From Ischnura elegans (Eukaryota; Arthropoda; Insecta; Odonata; Coenagrionidae), in assembly GCF_921293095.1 (NCBI RefSeq), contig NC_060246.1:14960001-15024000 (forward strand): a stretch of DNA of 64,000 nucleotides, written 5' to 3'. Below, in pieces: positions 34,499-47,199 of this stretch (within the stretch, counting starts at the first letter, position 1; each line of letters starts with the position of its first letter). The position numbers and the translations under genes are program-made. The notes beneath the pieces were generated by a model that was given only the letters and a program-made list of their open reading frames with translations, did no database searches and had not been told where the DNA came from.

Positions 34499-36957
34499 TT
34501 ATCTCTGGCAGGAGAGCTTCCTTGTAGAAAAAAAAAACAATTTTGGTTCCATTTTCTCCGAACAAAATTCGTCACCCCATAAAATTCTGGTAAAGCGGCA
34601 ATCTTGCCTCGTTCACACCACGAAGTCACAGAATGGCGCACCTGTGACATGCAATTGACCTTGCACCTGATAATGGTAGTTATGACTTTTTTTTAACTGA
34701 AGGTTTTTGTGAAGACAAAAGCACTTAATAGTTTTTGCTGCATCTTCCAATGTTAAATTTTCCGCAGACTTGGGACATTTCACTTCAATAATGCCACCGT
34801 CATCGGTTATGCCATCCGGAGAACCGGCGAGGAAGCATTGGTCAATGAATAATCCCGATGGCGATACTCGACGTCCTGAGATGCTCGTACTTCCTTATCG
34901 CTTTCTTTTCGTGCATTTGCCCATACTGAGTCGCTTCATCGGTGAACTTAGTGCTGTACAGAAGACGTTTCACAATCGGGGCCCATTTACTTGTAGTCCA
35001 CCTTTTGCAGATAATACCGAAGTTGGACGACGTTAGGCGATTCTTCCTCTCTTCCCACCATCTTTCCTGCTCCGATTGGGCCTAAGTTTCTTTCTCCAGT
35101 CTATTTCTTGAAGCTGGATTAACTTCCAATGATTTCATTTGTGCGGCCGCTTCTCTCTCCAATTCTTCATTGTCCATGTCCAGTTTCGGGCACATTTCGC
35201 CATAATCAGCTCCATCATTCTTCTTTGAGAGTTTTTTTTAATAAACGCCCTTCTTGGCTAAACACCTCCGCACTGCTTGAACACGCCGAAATCTTCGCTG
35301 GCAAGTAAATTTAAACACCTTGTGGGGACTTTTTCTAGTGAGAGCATTTTCTTGTCCAAGCCGAATACCTCCACATAGACCCGACCTGGAAATCGAGACC
35401 AGCGCCTCACTAAAAAACTTAGTAAGGTTTACTACTTACTAGTAAGCCCTGTGTTGGTATGACCCCCTTTTTCCCCTGTTCACTTGTTTACCATCGGAAA
35501 ATTTGGCCAGAAGTGACATAAAATTTTCCGCATGATTACTGGTGTCGTTGGTAATTAACTGTACTGATTTGCGCACAAGCGGCTTCAGAGCCACCTCAAT
35601 TTTTTATAGGCCAGCATTTTCTTCGGCACTGAAAGTCTTCAGGTGCCTATCAGCAGCTTCGTAAAAGTAATCCCGGCATTGTGCGTGACACCCAAACACA
35701 TGCTTAGGTCCATTTTTCAAGTCATTAATTAAGGATTCAACGTTATTTCCTGTTGTAGAACTATGCGCAATGGCTCCGCGAGCTGCTTTTTTTAATCGCA
35801 GAATTTTTTGTCTCGTTAAAATGGCTTTTAAATCGGGCCTTTCGTCAACAATTTTGAATAAAGCTTTGGTGTGGCACTTCACAGCACGATTAGCGCATTC
35901 AATTTTGTTTGACATACCTACCGTATGGAACTAATTCCTTCACTTCATTCATTACACTCGAGTCGCCATCTCCAATAAGGTAATGATACTCCAAACCATG
36001 CAGCTGCATGCTAGATCTAAATGCATTAACAACCATATCGGCTTCCATAGCCCCCGAGGAAGAATTCCAATTTTTATAGCAGTTCTCATGTGTAGTCGAT
36101 TCCCCTAATTTTTCTAAATAGGCGCACATCGAACAATATTTATTTCTAACATCCAAGTGAAGCAACTTTTTAGTGCGATGCCCAATCACACATGCTACTC
36201 CTGATGTTGCTGTGCCTCTATGGCCATCACTTCTTTTGGACCATCCGCCATCAACTATCACCGTGATGACTGGTACTCCTAATGGTGTTACGTCACCATT
36301 TTCAATGGCTAAGGACTTCTCCTCTTTGCCTGATTGCAGCATTATCTCCAGAAGAACACCTTTCCAAGCCTTGAAATTAAATTAAGTGATATAAAATTTA
36401 AACATTTTTGCTAATTTAAATTTATTATTTTTAATATCAATTAATTCTTTTACACATTTAGGAAGCCTACGATTTATCAGACTTTATCAGACCAATCCTA
36501 ATTTTTCTTCGCATTTTCCGAAGGTTGCCTTGTCTATACTACGTATTCCCATGGTAGAGAATACCTCCTCTAAGTTGGCATGCCCTCCTCCTGTTGACAT
36601 AAACCCTCACACTGTACTGTCTGCAATTTTTAAGGTAGTATTTACGTTCTCCCCAATCGTCTCCTCATTTTTCACATCTTGGTGGCTGGGTTCGCTAAAT
36701 ACTGTCCTTTTCAATTTACAAAAAGGACACTGAAAATCCAAGCGCCAAACCAGAGATTTTGTGGATGTAGACATTAGCCTGAAATATCCATTACTGCTTT
36801 GTAGGCACGTCGTTCGATGGAATTCAAGAGATCGAATTTCTCTCAAGAAATGCTGTCCGTCAACGATAAATCTCTCATTAATCAGGCTGATTGCTGCATC
36901 AAGACCCGGATTATGCACTTCTTCTGTACTTAAGTCCAATGTGTCCTTGAAATACAA
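34499..36957 (-). pseudogene. Mutator-like transposase with C-terminal YqaJ-type nuclease, decayed
   Basis: The minus-strand reading passes in order through a Cys-pair N-terminal region (FQCPFCKLKRTVFSE), a STGGGHANLEEVFSTMGI segment, and a catalytic-type region: VIVDGGWSKRS, VRNKYCSMC, LIGDGDSSVMNEV, then GRYVSNKIECANRAVK-like residues and NHAENFMSLLAKF. After spacers with an ERWWEERKNRLTSSNFG block it enters a YqaJ/lambda-exonuclease-like domain: SPDGI, GIIEVKCPK, HNYHYQVQGQLHVTG, CDFVV. The combination matches the arthropod family annotated as Mutator-like transposase domain plus YqaJ. There are frameshifts (near 35920) and stops, among them one where the conserved Trp of the V-V-W would be (TGA). 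A likely short AT-rich intron lies near 36390-36490. Confidence 0.7.
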
Positions 36958-36999
36958 AACAAAGTCATAGGTATTAAAGCAATAGTACTATATGCAGCA

Positions 37000-38000
37000 A
37001 TTATTTAAGCAGCTTAGAAAATTATAAACTAAGGGTGTGCTGCAATTCCCAGGTGGAATTATATCATTGAATTTACGTAATTAATTAAATTTTAATTCAG
37101 CACGCCAAATGCTCAAAGCTACAGCAAACGTGAACGGATTCAAGGTATTTATTAACCTGGGGTAAAAGTATTCTTGTTCCGAAGGTGATGATCCCGAGAT
37201 TATTCTGTCCATCGTGCAGCGTAACCATACGAATTTTCGTCTCAGATAACCTCTGGGGAAAAGCTTTAATACCATCTGGCGATAGACAATGCTTCATGAA
37301 GGCGTCTTGGATGGGATTGAATTAGAAGGGATTTGTACTTAATCGCCAAATTTTTAACCTTAATTAACAAGGCTAAAACGTCATTTTTTAGCAATGTCCC
37401 TTGTGCATTAGGGCGGATCGGAAAAATCGATTTTTTTCAAATCCATCTGGCCCAATGAAAAAAAGTTATGGGACCGATCAAAAATAAGGCCTGAAAAATT
37501 TGAGACCTCTAGGTGAACCCCTGACCCTCGCTCAAATGCGATTTAGGGGGGGAGGGACAAAATTCTAAAAATTTAATATTTTATGGTTATTCCCAATAGA
37601 TTTTGCCGAGTTACTGCCCTTTTAGGGCGAAAATTTCGTGCATTTTGACGTATCTGCCACCGTTTAGCCACAAAATGCCTAATTTGAGTCCGCGCCCGCG
37701 AAGAAAATGTTCCAACGCCCACGCAGCGTCGCGGATACAAGAGCCGCAGGCCGATCCCCTCCCCTCCCCGCTCCCTTCTACCCCTCCCACGCCTCCAATA
37801 CAGCAAAATTCATCCCGCGTATGCTGCTAGGAGGTCATTTATCTTTGATAATATAAATCGGAAGATGGTAGAAGGTAATAAAGGAAGCTTAGTGAGACGA
37901 CTTGTCCCTTATTAGGCGCCTCGTCGGGGTTAAACAAATCGATGTTACCAACTTTTAGAGAAGTGATGAAATATTTTTAGATCCGAGAACGCAGGAAAGG
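37000..38000. other. Spacer upstream of the Mutator-like remnant: no gene seen
   Basis: Short open frames on the minus strand at 37080-37300 could be an eroded 5' exon of the Mutator-like element, but I cannot align them. A G+C-rich patch at 37680-37800 has no recognisable product. Confidence 0.35.
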
Positions 38001-38008
38001 AGCCTACG

Positions 38009-38046
38009 GTCCATGAAAAGGCCTCTCGAGTGGCTATAAAGGTGTG
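38009..38046 (+). repeat. 38-bp repeat, inverted partner at 39765-39802
   Basis: The segment starting GTCCATGAAAAGGCCTCTCG is identical to the reverse complement of 39765-39802. It forms part of the complex inverted duplication described for 38498-39945. Confidence 0.8.
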
Positions 38047-38497
38047 CGAACTATGGTGACGCTTCCCTTCCATTATGTGTGTGACTAAATGGATTTAGCG
38101 GTACAACAGGAAGTACTAAAACTTACGGAAAATGCGAATAGGCCAAAAGTAGGGTTTTTGCTTAAGTACAAACCTGAAGCCTTTTTTAAGAACATTTGAA
38201 ATTATGCGATATTTTTGCGTGTAAGTACAAGAAGGAGCATAATGTTCCCCCCAATGAAGAAGTATGTTGAGAGACCAGCGGACGAAACTAAAGATGATGG
38301 CTGCTGGATTGAGTCCTAAAGAAACTCGACAATTGAGGAAAAAAAGAGAATCGTCGGAGAGTGTTGAGTAGACATCGTCAATTCTTGTATGGGAAAATAG
38401 TATCAAAAATTTTCTTCATCAATTCATCCGAAGAAAATTAAACTGAAGAGAAATCATCCGATTTTTATCTCTACTTTCCTCATCAAATAAAAATTCA

Positions 38498-38633
38498 GGA
38501 CTAAAATCTCAAACTGGAAGTTCTGCGTGGAAAATGCGTCCGCCAAATGTGATAGAGGTATATGCAAGAACCAAGAAACAGCAATGATCGTCCCCGCAAC
38601 TATAGGTGACGCAAAAATCAGAACTTCGTAAGA
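38498..38633. repeat. 136-bp perfect inverted repeat, left arm
   Basis: This segment, starting GGACTAAAATCTCAAACTGG, is identical to the reverse complement of 39810-39945 at all 136 positions by eye. The arms are 1,176 bp apart. The loop has only short, unrecognised reading frames. Identity over 136 bp implies a recent event or copies of one active repeat. Confidence 0.85.
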
Positions 38634-39001
38634 TACATCCAAGGTAGTTTGCAAGAATTACTTACGTAGACAGAAAAAGATGCTAATTATTGTGAATACG
38701 AAAAGAGAGGTATTAAAGGCTGTCATCAAAGGGCTACATTTTTATGGAGTGAAAGACTATACTTTTTTCTGATGAAAAAAGGCAAGAGAACTTATCAATC
38801 CAAGTTTAGAGGGGAATGTGTGATGTTAGTTGAAGAAACAGGGTCCCACTTTTGGGTTTGCCTCCCCCGTCGGAGGATTAGCAAAAGTTATTAAATCTGC
38901 GACAAAAATAAAAAGGATTTGAATGCAATGGTGAATACCGCCCAAAAAGGAGGCATCATCCCTATGCTACAAGCATAATTCCAACATCCCTTGCTATGTG
39001 A

Positions 39002-39118
39002 GTAAACTCTTCTCGGGATTCCCACCGGGTTAATTTTTCCATAATGGCAAACGTTTCAAGCTCCGACTCGGGGCTCATCATCAGGGATAAATTTCGTTGA
39101 ATCCCGAGAAGAGTTTAC
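39002..39118. repeat. 20-bp inverted repeat around a short loop
   Basis: GTAAACTCTTCTCGGGATTC (39002-39021) has an exact inverted partner at 39099-39118. The stretch between includes CTCATCATCAGGG. Together this resembles a short foldback element. Confidence 0.7.
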
Positions 39119-39809
39119 CCACATCATTCGCCGGGAAAGCATCAAATCATATTTCATCCCTTACAGAGGTCTATTTGCTAATTGCACTAAGTTGACTTAG
39201 ATTTGCGGCATAAATATTGGGAGGGCAATCTAAGGACCGAATTTGCGTTGTTGCAAGTGTGCGTTTGGTGGCCGATCCGAGATTTTTTGAAGTGCTGGAA
39301 TTTAATATCGACTTTAAGGACTACTCGCTGATGACATATTGGAGAGAGACCACAGTACCTCCGGCTACATCTGACCTTAGTACTGTGGATTATCAAAAAT
39401 CTATTGATAAACTTTCAAATTTGAAGTTAAATATTTCTTTTTATTATAGATACGGACGAGATATTCGTGAAGAAATTCACCAAAACTTTGTTGACAACAG
39501 CAAAAGACAAGGAATGACACTGACATAAGAAATACAGATTGGAAAGCAGGTCATTGAAAAATTCTTTCGTGATTGTTCCTCCACAGACGATACTGAAATA
39601 TTAAATATTTAGACTAACGAAGTAAGACGCACTTTGTGTGAATTTTGGTGCATTTGGCGCGTGGGAGAAGCTTGCGGGGAGGGGACGCGAGCGGCTTTCG
39701 CCCAAAATCCATTTAATCACATCTGTCGGACAAAGCCGAAATTGGAGCGCATATCCGAAGTTATCACACCTTTATAGCCACTCGAGAGGCCTTTTCATGG
39801 ACGATGGTT

Positions 39810-39945
39810 TCTTACGAAGTTCTGATTTTTGCGTCACCTATAGTTGCGGGGACGATCATTGCTGTTTCTTGGTTCTTGCATATACCTCTATCACATTTGG
39901 CGGACGCATTTTCCACGCAGAACTTCCAGTTTGAGATTTTAGTCC
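39810..39945. repeat. 136-bp perfect inverted repeat, right arm
   Basis: Reverse complement of 38498-38633, without mismatches by eye. The identity stops exactly where the hAT-like terminus begins (39946), so the hAT element appears to abut or to have inserted into this arm. The 38-bp repeat lies only 7 bp to its left here, whereas it lies 451 bp to the left of the other arm, and in the wrong order for a simple inversion. Confidence 0.85.
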
Positions 39946-42725
39946 CGTGGGCCGGTGCGCCCTTAGAAAAATGCGTTCCTGCGCCCGCAAGGTGCAGTAC
40001 GTATTTTATAAAAGGTGCTAAAGTCAATTCAAAACCCAACGCTAGTATACAAAAACAACTTATACAAATTATACTGTAACTAAGACGACAGCGACATGCT
40101 ACCAATGAAATGACGCGCTGCGCCATTGCAAAGGCTTGTGCGTTGCGAGACAACGTTGACAGCTGTGGCGGCGCTGACTGCAGACCTATGATGCAGACGA
40201 CATGGCGCCAAACGATAAAGAGATATAGATGCAATCCTTCTTCTCTGCAATTATGACAGAAACTTAGAAAATAATGTGAAAAAACCATCCAAATGAGTAA
40301 AGCTGCGTTAAAATCAGCAGACAATGATGGCTCTAAAGCCAGAGGAAGGGGAAGCCAGGTGACATTTCTGAGTAAAACCGCCGTTAGTAAAATAATGAAC
40401 ATTATAAAATGTTTGATCAAATCAATTATCGCTGATGGAGTAAAGCAAGCTATGTCGTACTCTATTTTAATGGACTCAACTGCAGATGTCTCTGGTTTCG
40501 ACCAATGTGTCATTGTTTTACGATACGTGTTGGGGACAGAAGTAGAAGAAAGAATAATTGGCTTACAGAGCGTGCAGTCGTCGTCAACAGGGGAAAGTTT
40601 ATTCAAGACATTTACCGAAGTAATAAGGGAAGCAGGACTTGATATCAACAACTCTATTGCCAACTCATTTGATGGAGCTGCAAACATGAGTGGTCAATAT
40701 AAGGGCGTTTCAGCCAGGCTGCAAGAGCAGATCCCACACCACATTCATACGTGGTGTTATTCCCATTCCCTAAACTTGGTTATGGTAGGCACATCACAAG
40801 TTGTGACGGCTTCGATTTCGTTTTTTGGTTTACTGCAGTAAACTCAAGTGTTTGTAAGGGAATCTCACAAGATACTAGATATTTATTTGGAGCAAAATCC
40901 AAGTTATAGGTTGGGTGCTATTGGCGCAACTAGATGGAGATCAAAGAGTGACGCCACTTCCAAGATCTTTGGCTATTTCCATAACTGGATGAAATTGGCG
41001 GAAGATGAAGGAAAACTGCATAAAACTGTGTACATAGAGTTGATCATTTCTCTTTCTATCGTGGCAAATACCCAAGAATTCAGTTCCAAAGCAAGAAATG
41101 AAGCAAACTGTCTTCTTCAAAAGTTTTTGTCGTTTGAAACAATCCTAACTGCTATGATGTTCTTGATTATTTTCAAATCAACAACGCATTTGTCAGACTA
41201 TCTTAAAAAAAAAATTAGATTATGCACAGGCTTGAATTTGATTTCATCAGCTCAAGACAGTCCTAAGAGAGAAAGAGAAGAGTTTTCAGGCATAGTCCAT
41301 GCTGCAAAAAACTTTGTCAAGTTCATGTCAAAAAGTCTGATTGATAAAATCGAAGAAAATCAAATTTTGGATCAATATTCCAACAACATCAGCATAGAGA
41401 GTGAATTGCCAGCCAGAAGACAGAAAAAATGGAAAAAATGCCAGATGAAACAAGTGATGAGGTCATAGAAACTCCATTCAGCAGTCAAGAGAGTTTTAAA
41501 GTTAATGTGTTTTATGCAGCTGTTGACCAAATTAACGCCAGTATGGAAGCAGATTTTCTGATCAAAATCGAGTTTATCAAGATCTTTCATGCTTTAATCC
41601 TGTAAGATTTTTGAGTTAAGAACAAATGGAATACCAGAACATGCATTGGAAAAAATATGCTCTGTGATCCCCAACATTGACAAAGGCAAGCTCTAGGAAG
41701 AACTGGAATCATTTATTGAGCAATGGCCAAGCTTTAATATGAATTTACAAGATCACTTTCAGAAGGACTCCAGTGACATTGACGTGAGTTACGTTCTAAA
41801 TCAGAAGATGAAGATGAAGAAACAATTTGGTGTAAAAGCAACAACAAATGCCTGTGTTAAATGAGCATACAAGATACTTTATCAGTACAACATGTACTCA
41901 TTAATGTATCCGCAACTCCATAAGGCTTACAAGTTCCTTTTAACAATACCGATGACCCAAGTGAGCTGCGAACGTGTATTTTCAAAGCTGAAGCTCATAA
42001 AATCGAGAATTCGTTCATCCATGAGCAATGAGAATTTGGAAGCTCTCCTCTTGATGCAGTCGGAACGAGAATTAGTCACAAAGATAAGCAATGAAAAAAT
42101 TATAGATGAACTGTGTTTCCAAAGCAAGGAAATGATGCGCCTACTTTCCTTCTGATAATAAAAGTGGACTCCAAAAAAGTGGCATTAATAATAATTAGTG
42201 ATAACTTCAGTTTTCAGAGGCTGTTTTGTATTTCTACAAAGATAAGTTGTATTTTGTATTAATTTTATTTCATAAAACAGTTGAATACGACTCTTGTTTC
42301 ATGTATGATTTGGATTGCACAAATGTATACATAAATAAAACACATTTATAACCTTAATCTTACTTACAAGTTTTCTCTTTTCCATTATTCAAACATCGCA
42401 AATAGTGGCAGTAGTGTAATTTGTAACATTAATATTAAATATCTTTGAAATATTAAATATACAATATTTAGAAAATATCCATCTAAAGTGGAAGCCAATT
42501 ACACATGCTCTTTTGGAGTATTTGCTTGTTAAATTAGTGTACCTTCTACCACATACACGTTGTAATAGTTAAATAGCTTTTTTGAACCATTGTTGTAAAA
42601 AAATACCATATTTTTTCAAATTTTACTTTTTGAATTTCAAAAAAATATCCTACCGGCCTACCCTCGGATTGCGCCCTTTTTTAAGTTGAAGGCAGCGCCC
42701 TTTTAGAGGTCCCAGTCCGGCCCTG
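39946..42725 (+). mobile_element. hAT transposon remnant with GGGCCGG termini
   Basis: The right end, read on the minus strand, starts CAGGGCCGGACTGGGACCTC, a typical hAT terminus. The left end has GTGGGCCGGTGCGCCCTTAG, a partly matching terminus. No clear 8-bp target duplication was found. Between them lies the broken transposase at 40293-42155. Confidence 0.6.
40293..42155 (+). pseudogene. hAT-family transposase (ZMYM1/ZBED-like), broken
   Basis: The reading from 40293 contains SILMDSTADVSGFDQCVIVL, SFDGAANMSGQYKGVSARLQ and HHIHTWCYSHSLNLVM, the first acidic residue and Cys-His region of hAT transposases related to ZMYM1-like proteins. An in-frame TAA at 40839-40841 interrupts it; the frame then runs on to GATRWRSKSDA and on to a frame end at 41468. 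The C-terminal dimerisation domain (LTIPMTQVSCERVFSKLK) appears at 41892-42155 in another frame. The N-terminal zinc finger is missing, so the copy is truncated at its 5' end as well as broken. An overlapping 291-codon frame on the other strand is a shadow. Confidence 0.75.
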
Positions 42726-44880
42726 CTCGAATCTGTGTGAATCTTGAATCCATGGAGAATACATTTTATATATGTGTAATTCATTAATCATGCTTGAGTC
42801 CATGAAAATCTGTCAACCTAGATCATTTAAAATATTATGACTGATAGCAATTTGCAGTGATTATTAATATTCATTTTAAAGGCATTTTTAATAAATTACT
42901 TTCAGATTCCTCTTATATTTGCCTGAATGTTATCCTACACTAAAATTAGTAGTCCACGATAAATCAATTTAGAAATGCATATACTCTTAATGTAAATAAC
43001 TCTTACACTAATTGTAAGTTCATTCCGTCAGATTTCAGAAATGTTTAACTTTTCCGTAGAATGCGCCTATTTCTTAAAGAATTTTTTTACGTTTTAAAAC
43101 ATTTAAATGTGAAAATGAAGAATACATTTTAATTCCATCTAAAAAAATTCCCGTGCCTCAAGGATTTTCATTTCACCGTCATAGTCAGAAGAATACTTAT
43201 AGCACTAATTAATCCGTGAAAAAGCTCTTATCGCATTCTACGAAATCAATGTATATTTAGTTCCGTCTCACTATAGTACATACCGCATATTCCTACGAGT
43301 TAAATCAATAGTAAGTAATTATGTTGAAGAATTAATTTTTACTGCTAACCTGTACGGCCATTCGTCAGGATCTAATGATAATTCACCGCCTTTATTGGGT
43401 AGCATCAACGCAGTGGAGTCGGTTTGAAATCGCTATTAAATTAATATCGCGATTCCAGCCCGGCAAGGTCGGTAAAAGGCCGTTTTAAAAGGTTTACCGA
43501 CCTTGCAGCCCGGAAGACGCCAACTACCGGCGAAAAATGCAAGCAGCGCGATGGTGATGGAGTGAACTGTTAACGTGTAACTCATATGCCGAATATAGGC
43601 TGCGTTGTGCCTTATAGTAATCCCTGACGCCTGTTGGCTTCTTGCCTGACAATCATCCTTCCTTAATAGATCTTTCGCTAATTGTCTCGCATTTCTGTGA
43701 TACCTCCAAAGCTGTATATTTTATGTAACTCTTAACTGTAACGTAACTGAATTTTCTTTTCTCACAGCTCAGCCTCTCACGTATTCGAACTTTGCTTGCA
43801 GTGTTTTCCATTATTTCATCTCGGGAATTAACTGCAATAACCTCTAATATAAACCTCGAGCATTAATAGTTTAATTTATTTCATTCCTTCTTCTTTCTGT
43901 TCCTGTCGTCGTACACTTTCATTTATATATTATATTTCATTCAACAGGAAAATAAACGGCAAGGTGACTGTCTTTCGGCATCATGGACGTGTTTTTTGGT
44001 GGAAATTCTTCCTCAAGAAATATTAATTAGGGAGAATGTGTCCTCAAAGCTAGGCGTAGGTATAGTTCCAGTTGGCGCTAAGGTGAAGAGAGAGGATCGC
44101 GATCCAAAACACATTCCTTGTATTTTGATATCCTAATTGGAGACGTGGTGCAGTGAAATAAGTTGAAACAGTTCATTAGATTAATAACTTTCATTACTTA
44201 ATAACATTCTTCGTTTGAGAACTCAGTGTTAACTTCACCTCATAAAATCAAAGATTCCTTATAGTTTTCAGCACTTTTTCAAGCAGGATCATTAAATTAA
44301 TTACATTAAGGTTAATATCCCCATCTGGAGTACGATACATACAGATGACAACAATATATTAGGAAATAAAATTTACAATCGAAAATTCAAAGACATTGTG
44401 CATGGGAATCACATTTTTACGGCTAATTGATTGAAAAAAAAACATTTCTAACTCATGCAAACGTTCATCCATTTTTAATCTCAGTTCTGCAGAAGTAGCT
44501 TCCCACCAAAAAAACCAAGTGATATTACTAGTTAACCCTCCTTTAGGGCATTCATATTATATTCTTTGTAACTCCTCAGAGTATATGATATTTGAAGTAG
44601 AAATTATTTATAAAAGTACCTAGTTAAAATATTTTCTATTTGTTACTCTCCCCACTGTGTGAGCAAAATAATAAACCACTACCTTTGGTGATAATAATGT
44701 ATCTTATTGTAGCCATACGTCATGTAGGTACCATTTGGTTCACTATGCTTCTTATATATACCCCTATTTCCTTGCTCCTTTTACCTAGAAGAAGCTTCTC
44801 AGTATCAATAGGTACTCATATTGTTCTATGATATTTGTTCTGTAGACACTCTACTGATAGGACTACGTAGATTTCCGCGG
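42726..44880. other. AT-rich spacer: no gene seen
   Basis: About 2.1 kb with no recognisable coding sequence. It includes a 14-bp-arm hairpin at 43463-43506 (GCAAGGTCGGTAAA and its exact complement). Nothing else stands out. Confidence 0.5.
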
Positions 44881-44887
44881 TGTTCAG

Positions 44888-45049
44888 GTTCCAATTTCTC
44901 CATATTTCCGGTGCAACCGCGTCGGTTTGTTGGTGATGACAACAGTTTCATCATCTTCGACCTGAAGACGCTGGCAGCAGTGCCAGCGAAACTGTTGTCA
45001 TCACCAACAAACCGACGCGGTTGCACCGGAAATATGGAGAAATTGGAAC
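44888..45049. repeat. Perfect 62-bp-arm hairpin
   Basis: The left arm 44888-44949 (starts GTTCCAATTTCTCCATATTT) and the right arm 44988-45049 are exact reverse complements; the loop is 38 bp with a smaller inverted pair (GCTGGC/GCCAGC). The phrase CTCTACTGATAG occurs just before the structure (about 44848) and directly after it. No coding sense. It could be a foldback element, a hairpin-RNA locus, or a local palindrome made by template switching or assembly. Confidence 0.85.
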
Positions 45050-47199
45050 TCTACTGATAGTTGTGTGTTGATTAACATAATTTCAAATGATGACTTGAAG
45101 TCAGGTCCATTCTTATAAGGCCAGCTGGACGCCTTAACATTATTTATGTCTTTTTGATGAGAAGTGCTTATCTATAAGTCTCTGATGAAGAGTAAGGTGG
45201 ATTGGAGAGGTTAAATAAGGTGGAAGTGCAATATGGATGTGGTGACTGAATAAGCCAATGCAATCATTTCTTCCAATTGCACCTTCTCCTTCATCACTCC
45301 CTCCACTTATAGCTTATTTTACCTCTCCACCTAGAGATTTTTTGGTTTTTCTTCAGTAATTAATAACTAAACATCCAGTTGGCATGCTTAAGTACAGACC
45401 TGACCTAATGGTATCATGCAGCTCCTGTACTTGTGAGTAACCATTCCAGCCCACTCAATTCTTTCTTACTTCCTACTCACTGGCCCCTTTCCCTACAAAT
45501 TACTCAAAATAGACTCAACCTTAACGATTCTACTCTCAGATGCTGACTAAGCAATTTTGACTTGATGCTTCCTATCATTGGTGGTGAATACAAGTTACAA
45601 GTGGGGATTGCAATAAAATATTTAGGGAGAGTTTACAGTTACAGGGAGGTCTGAGAAGTACAGAATTTTTCTGATTATTGGTGGGCAATCCTTATCCCTA
45701 ATTCCTACAACTGCTTCACTTTTAAAAATGATGTGCTGAAATTGGTAAATTATAATGCAACAAACCCCAGCTGAACTGATAAAACAGTCCTAATTATAAA
45801 ACTTAATGGCACCCCTAAAAAGCCTATTTGGACCCTACATTAGGTATTTTAAAAATTAATTATGTACAATCTTAAGAAGAGCAATGATAAAATCTTCATG
45901 AAGTAAGGCTCAGTTGGCATGTAGGTTCATAAAAACAAAGTCATTGAAGTCAACATAAGTGACGACATTAAAGTCACAGTTCAATCATGGACCCAATACT
46001 CACACGAGTGATTTGTTAGAGAGAGCAATGATAAAATGCTTATGAATTAAGTTTCAGTTGGTATGCAGTTTCATCAATACAAAGCCATTGAAGTAAAAAT
46101 AAATGAGGGCATCAAAAGCACAGTTCAACCATGGGTATAACAAGAGGAAGTTTTACGGAGAAAACTGTTTCAAAAAAGGAATCTGAAGGGAATGTAATGG
46201 ATCGGAGTTCCTATTTCAGGGTTCGATAAGGCCACCGAATAACATTGAGAAACGCTTAATATCTCCTCATCGTCGTTTTCCTCAGTGAGACCATCGCCTC
46301 GTTAGTGTTTTTCAAGACGCTTTACAAATTGAAAAATTACTATAGAGTTCTAAAATGAAGTTAATAATGAACCAACGGAATAGATAAATGTGCATCAATG
46401 TCATGGAGAGTGGTTCAAAAAACGATATATATTGAATGAAAAAGTGCACTACATACGGAAAATCCTTCATACTGTGACGTGCAAATACGATATTTATGAA
46501 CTCGATAACTATTAAGAAAAAATATAACAGATGATGGAGTAAAATAGCCATATAACGCTCGTTGCGATCTAATCTATTAACATACTTTATCACCAATGTG
46601 TCCGCCATTTTGGAAAATTACGTCACCGACGCTAGCGCCGCTAGTGGTGATTTGAGTCGCCAATTGAACGATTTGGATTTGGAGGATTTGAATCTTCCAT
46701 CGCTCATTTTGAACGATTTGGATTTGGCGGATTTGAATCTTCCATCAAATCGTTCATTTTGAACGATTCGAGTAGAAAACGTAGATTCAATTCATTCGGT
46801 TCATGCTCTTGAATTTTGAAAGATTCATTCATGAATGACACAGCTCTAATGTCTTCCTATCGTGGGGATCCAGTAAAAGAGAGAAGTCGCGTCTCTCAGT
46901 TGAATATATGCTGTTTCAGAGGTCGTGCGTCTGAAAGTGAGCCGAATATATGGCGAAAGGAAAAGAGAAGCGTTGCAGGATAAAGAGAAGGAATATCGGA
47001 ATACGGAATAGAGAGACCGTATTATTATTACCTCCATCCTCTTTCCCTCCACAATTTCCCCCTTTAAAAAATTAGAGACGGTAATATTTTTTGGCGGAAA
47101 ATGCTGCTAAATATTGCTGAATTTGTTCAAATAGGTAATAAATTATCATTACACAATCCTATTCATTTATACTTAGCTCTTTAACAGGTCAAGTTTAAC
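45050..47199. other. Spacer with small tandem duplications: no gene seen
   Basis: Contains two diverged tandem copies of about 144 bp (45879-45990 and 46023-46135, each with GCAATGATAAAAT and CACAGTTCAA), and two copies of a 48-bp unit at 46665-46755 (GAACGATTTGGATTTGG). The open frame over the latter is just the repeat translated. No gene was recognised. Confidence 0.5.

Noticed and set aside
38454-38654. A hydrophobic peptide encoded in both copies of the 136-bp repeat
   Set aside because: The same peptide appears twice only because the DNA is identical; there is no start context or longer conserved frame to support a membrane protein.
39217-39528. A 102-codon + strand frame between the inverted repeats
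   Set aside because: It looks protein-like but matches no family I can name, has no clear neighbours or splice partners, and lies inside repeat-derived DNA. Not enough to call a gene.
39812-40687. A 291-codon open frame on the minus strand
   Set aside because: It runs antisense across the 136-bp repeat and the hAT transposase start. Its peptide has no recognisable motif, while the + strand has clear hAT motifs.
44821-45057. Open frames on both strands across the 44.9-kb hairpin
   Set aside because: They share a peptide because the DNA is palindromic, not because a protein is conserved.
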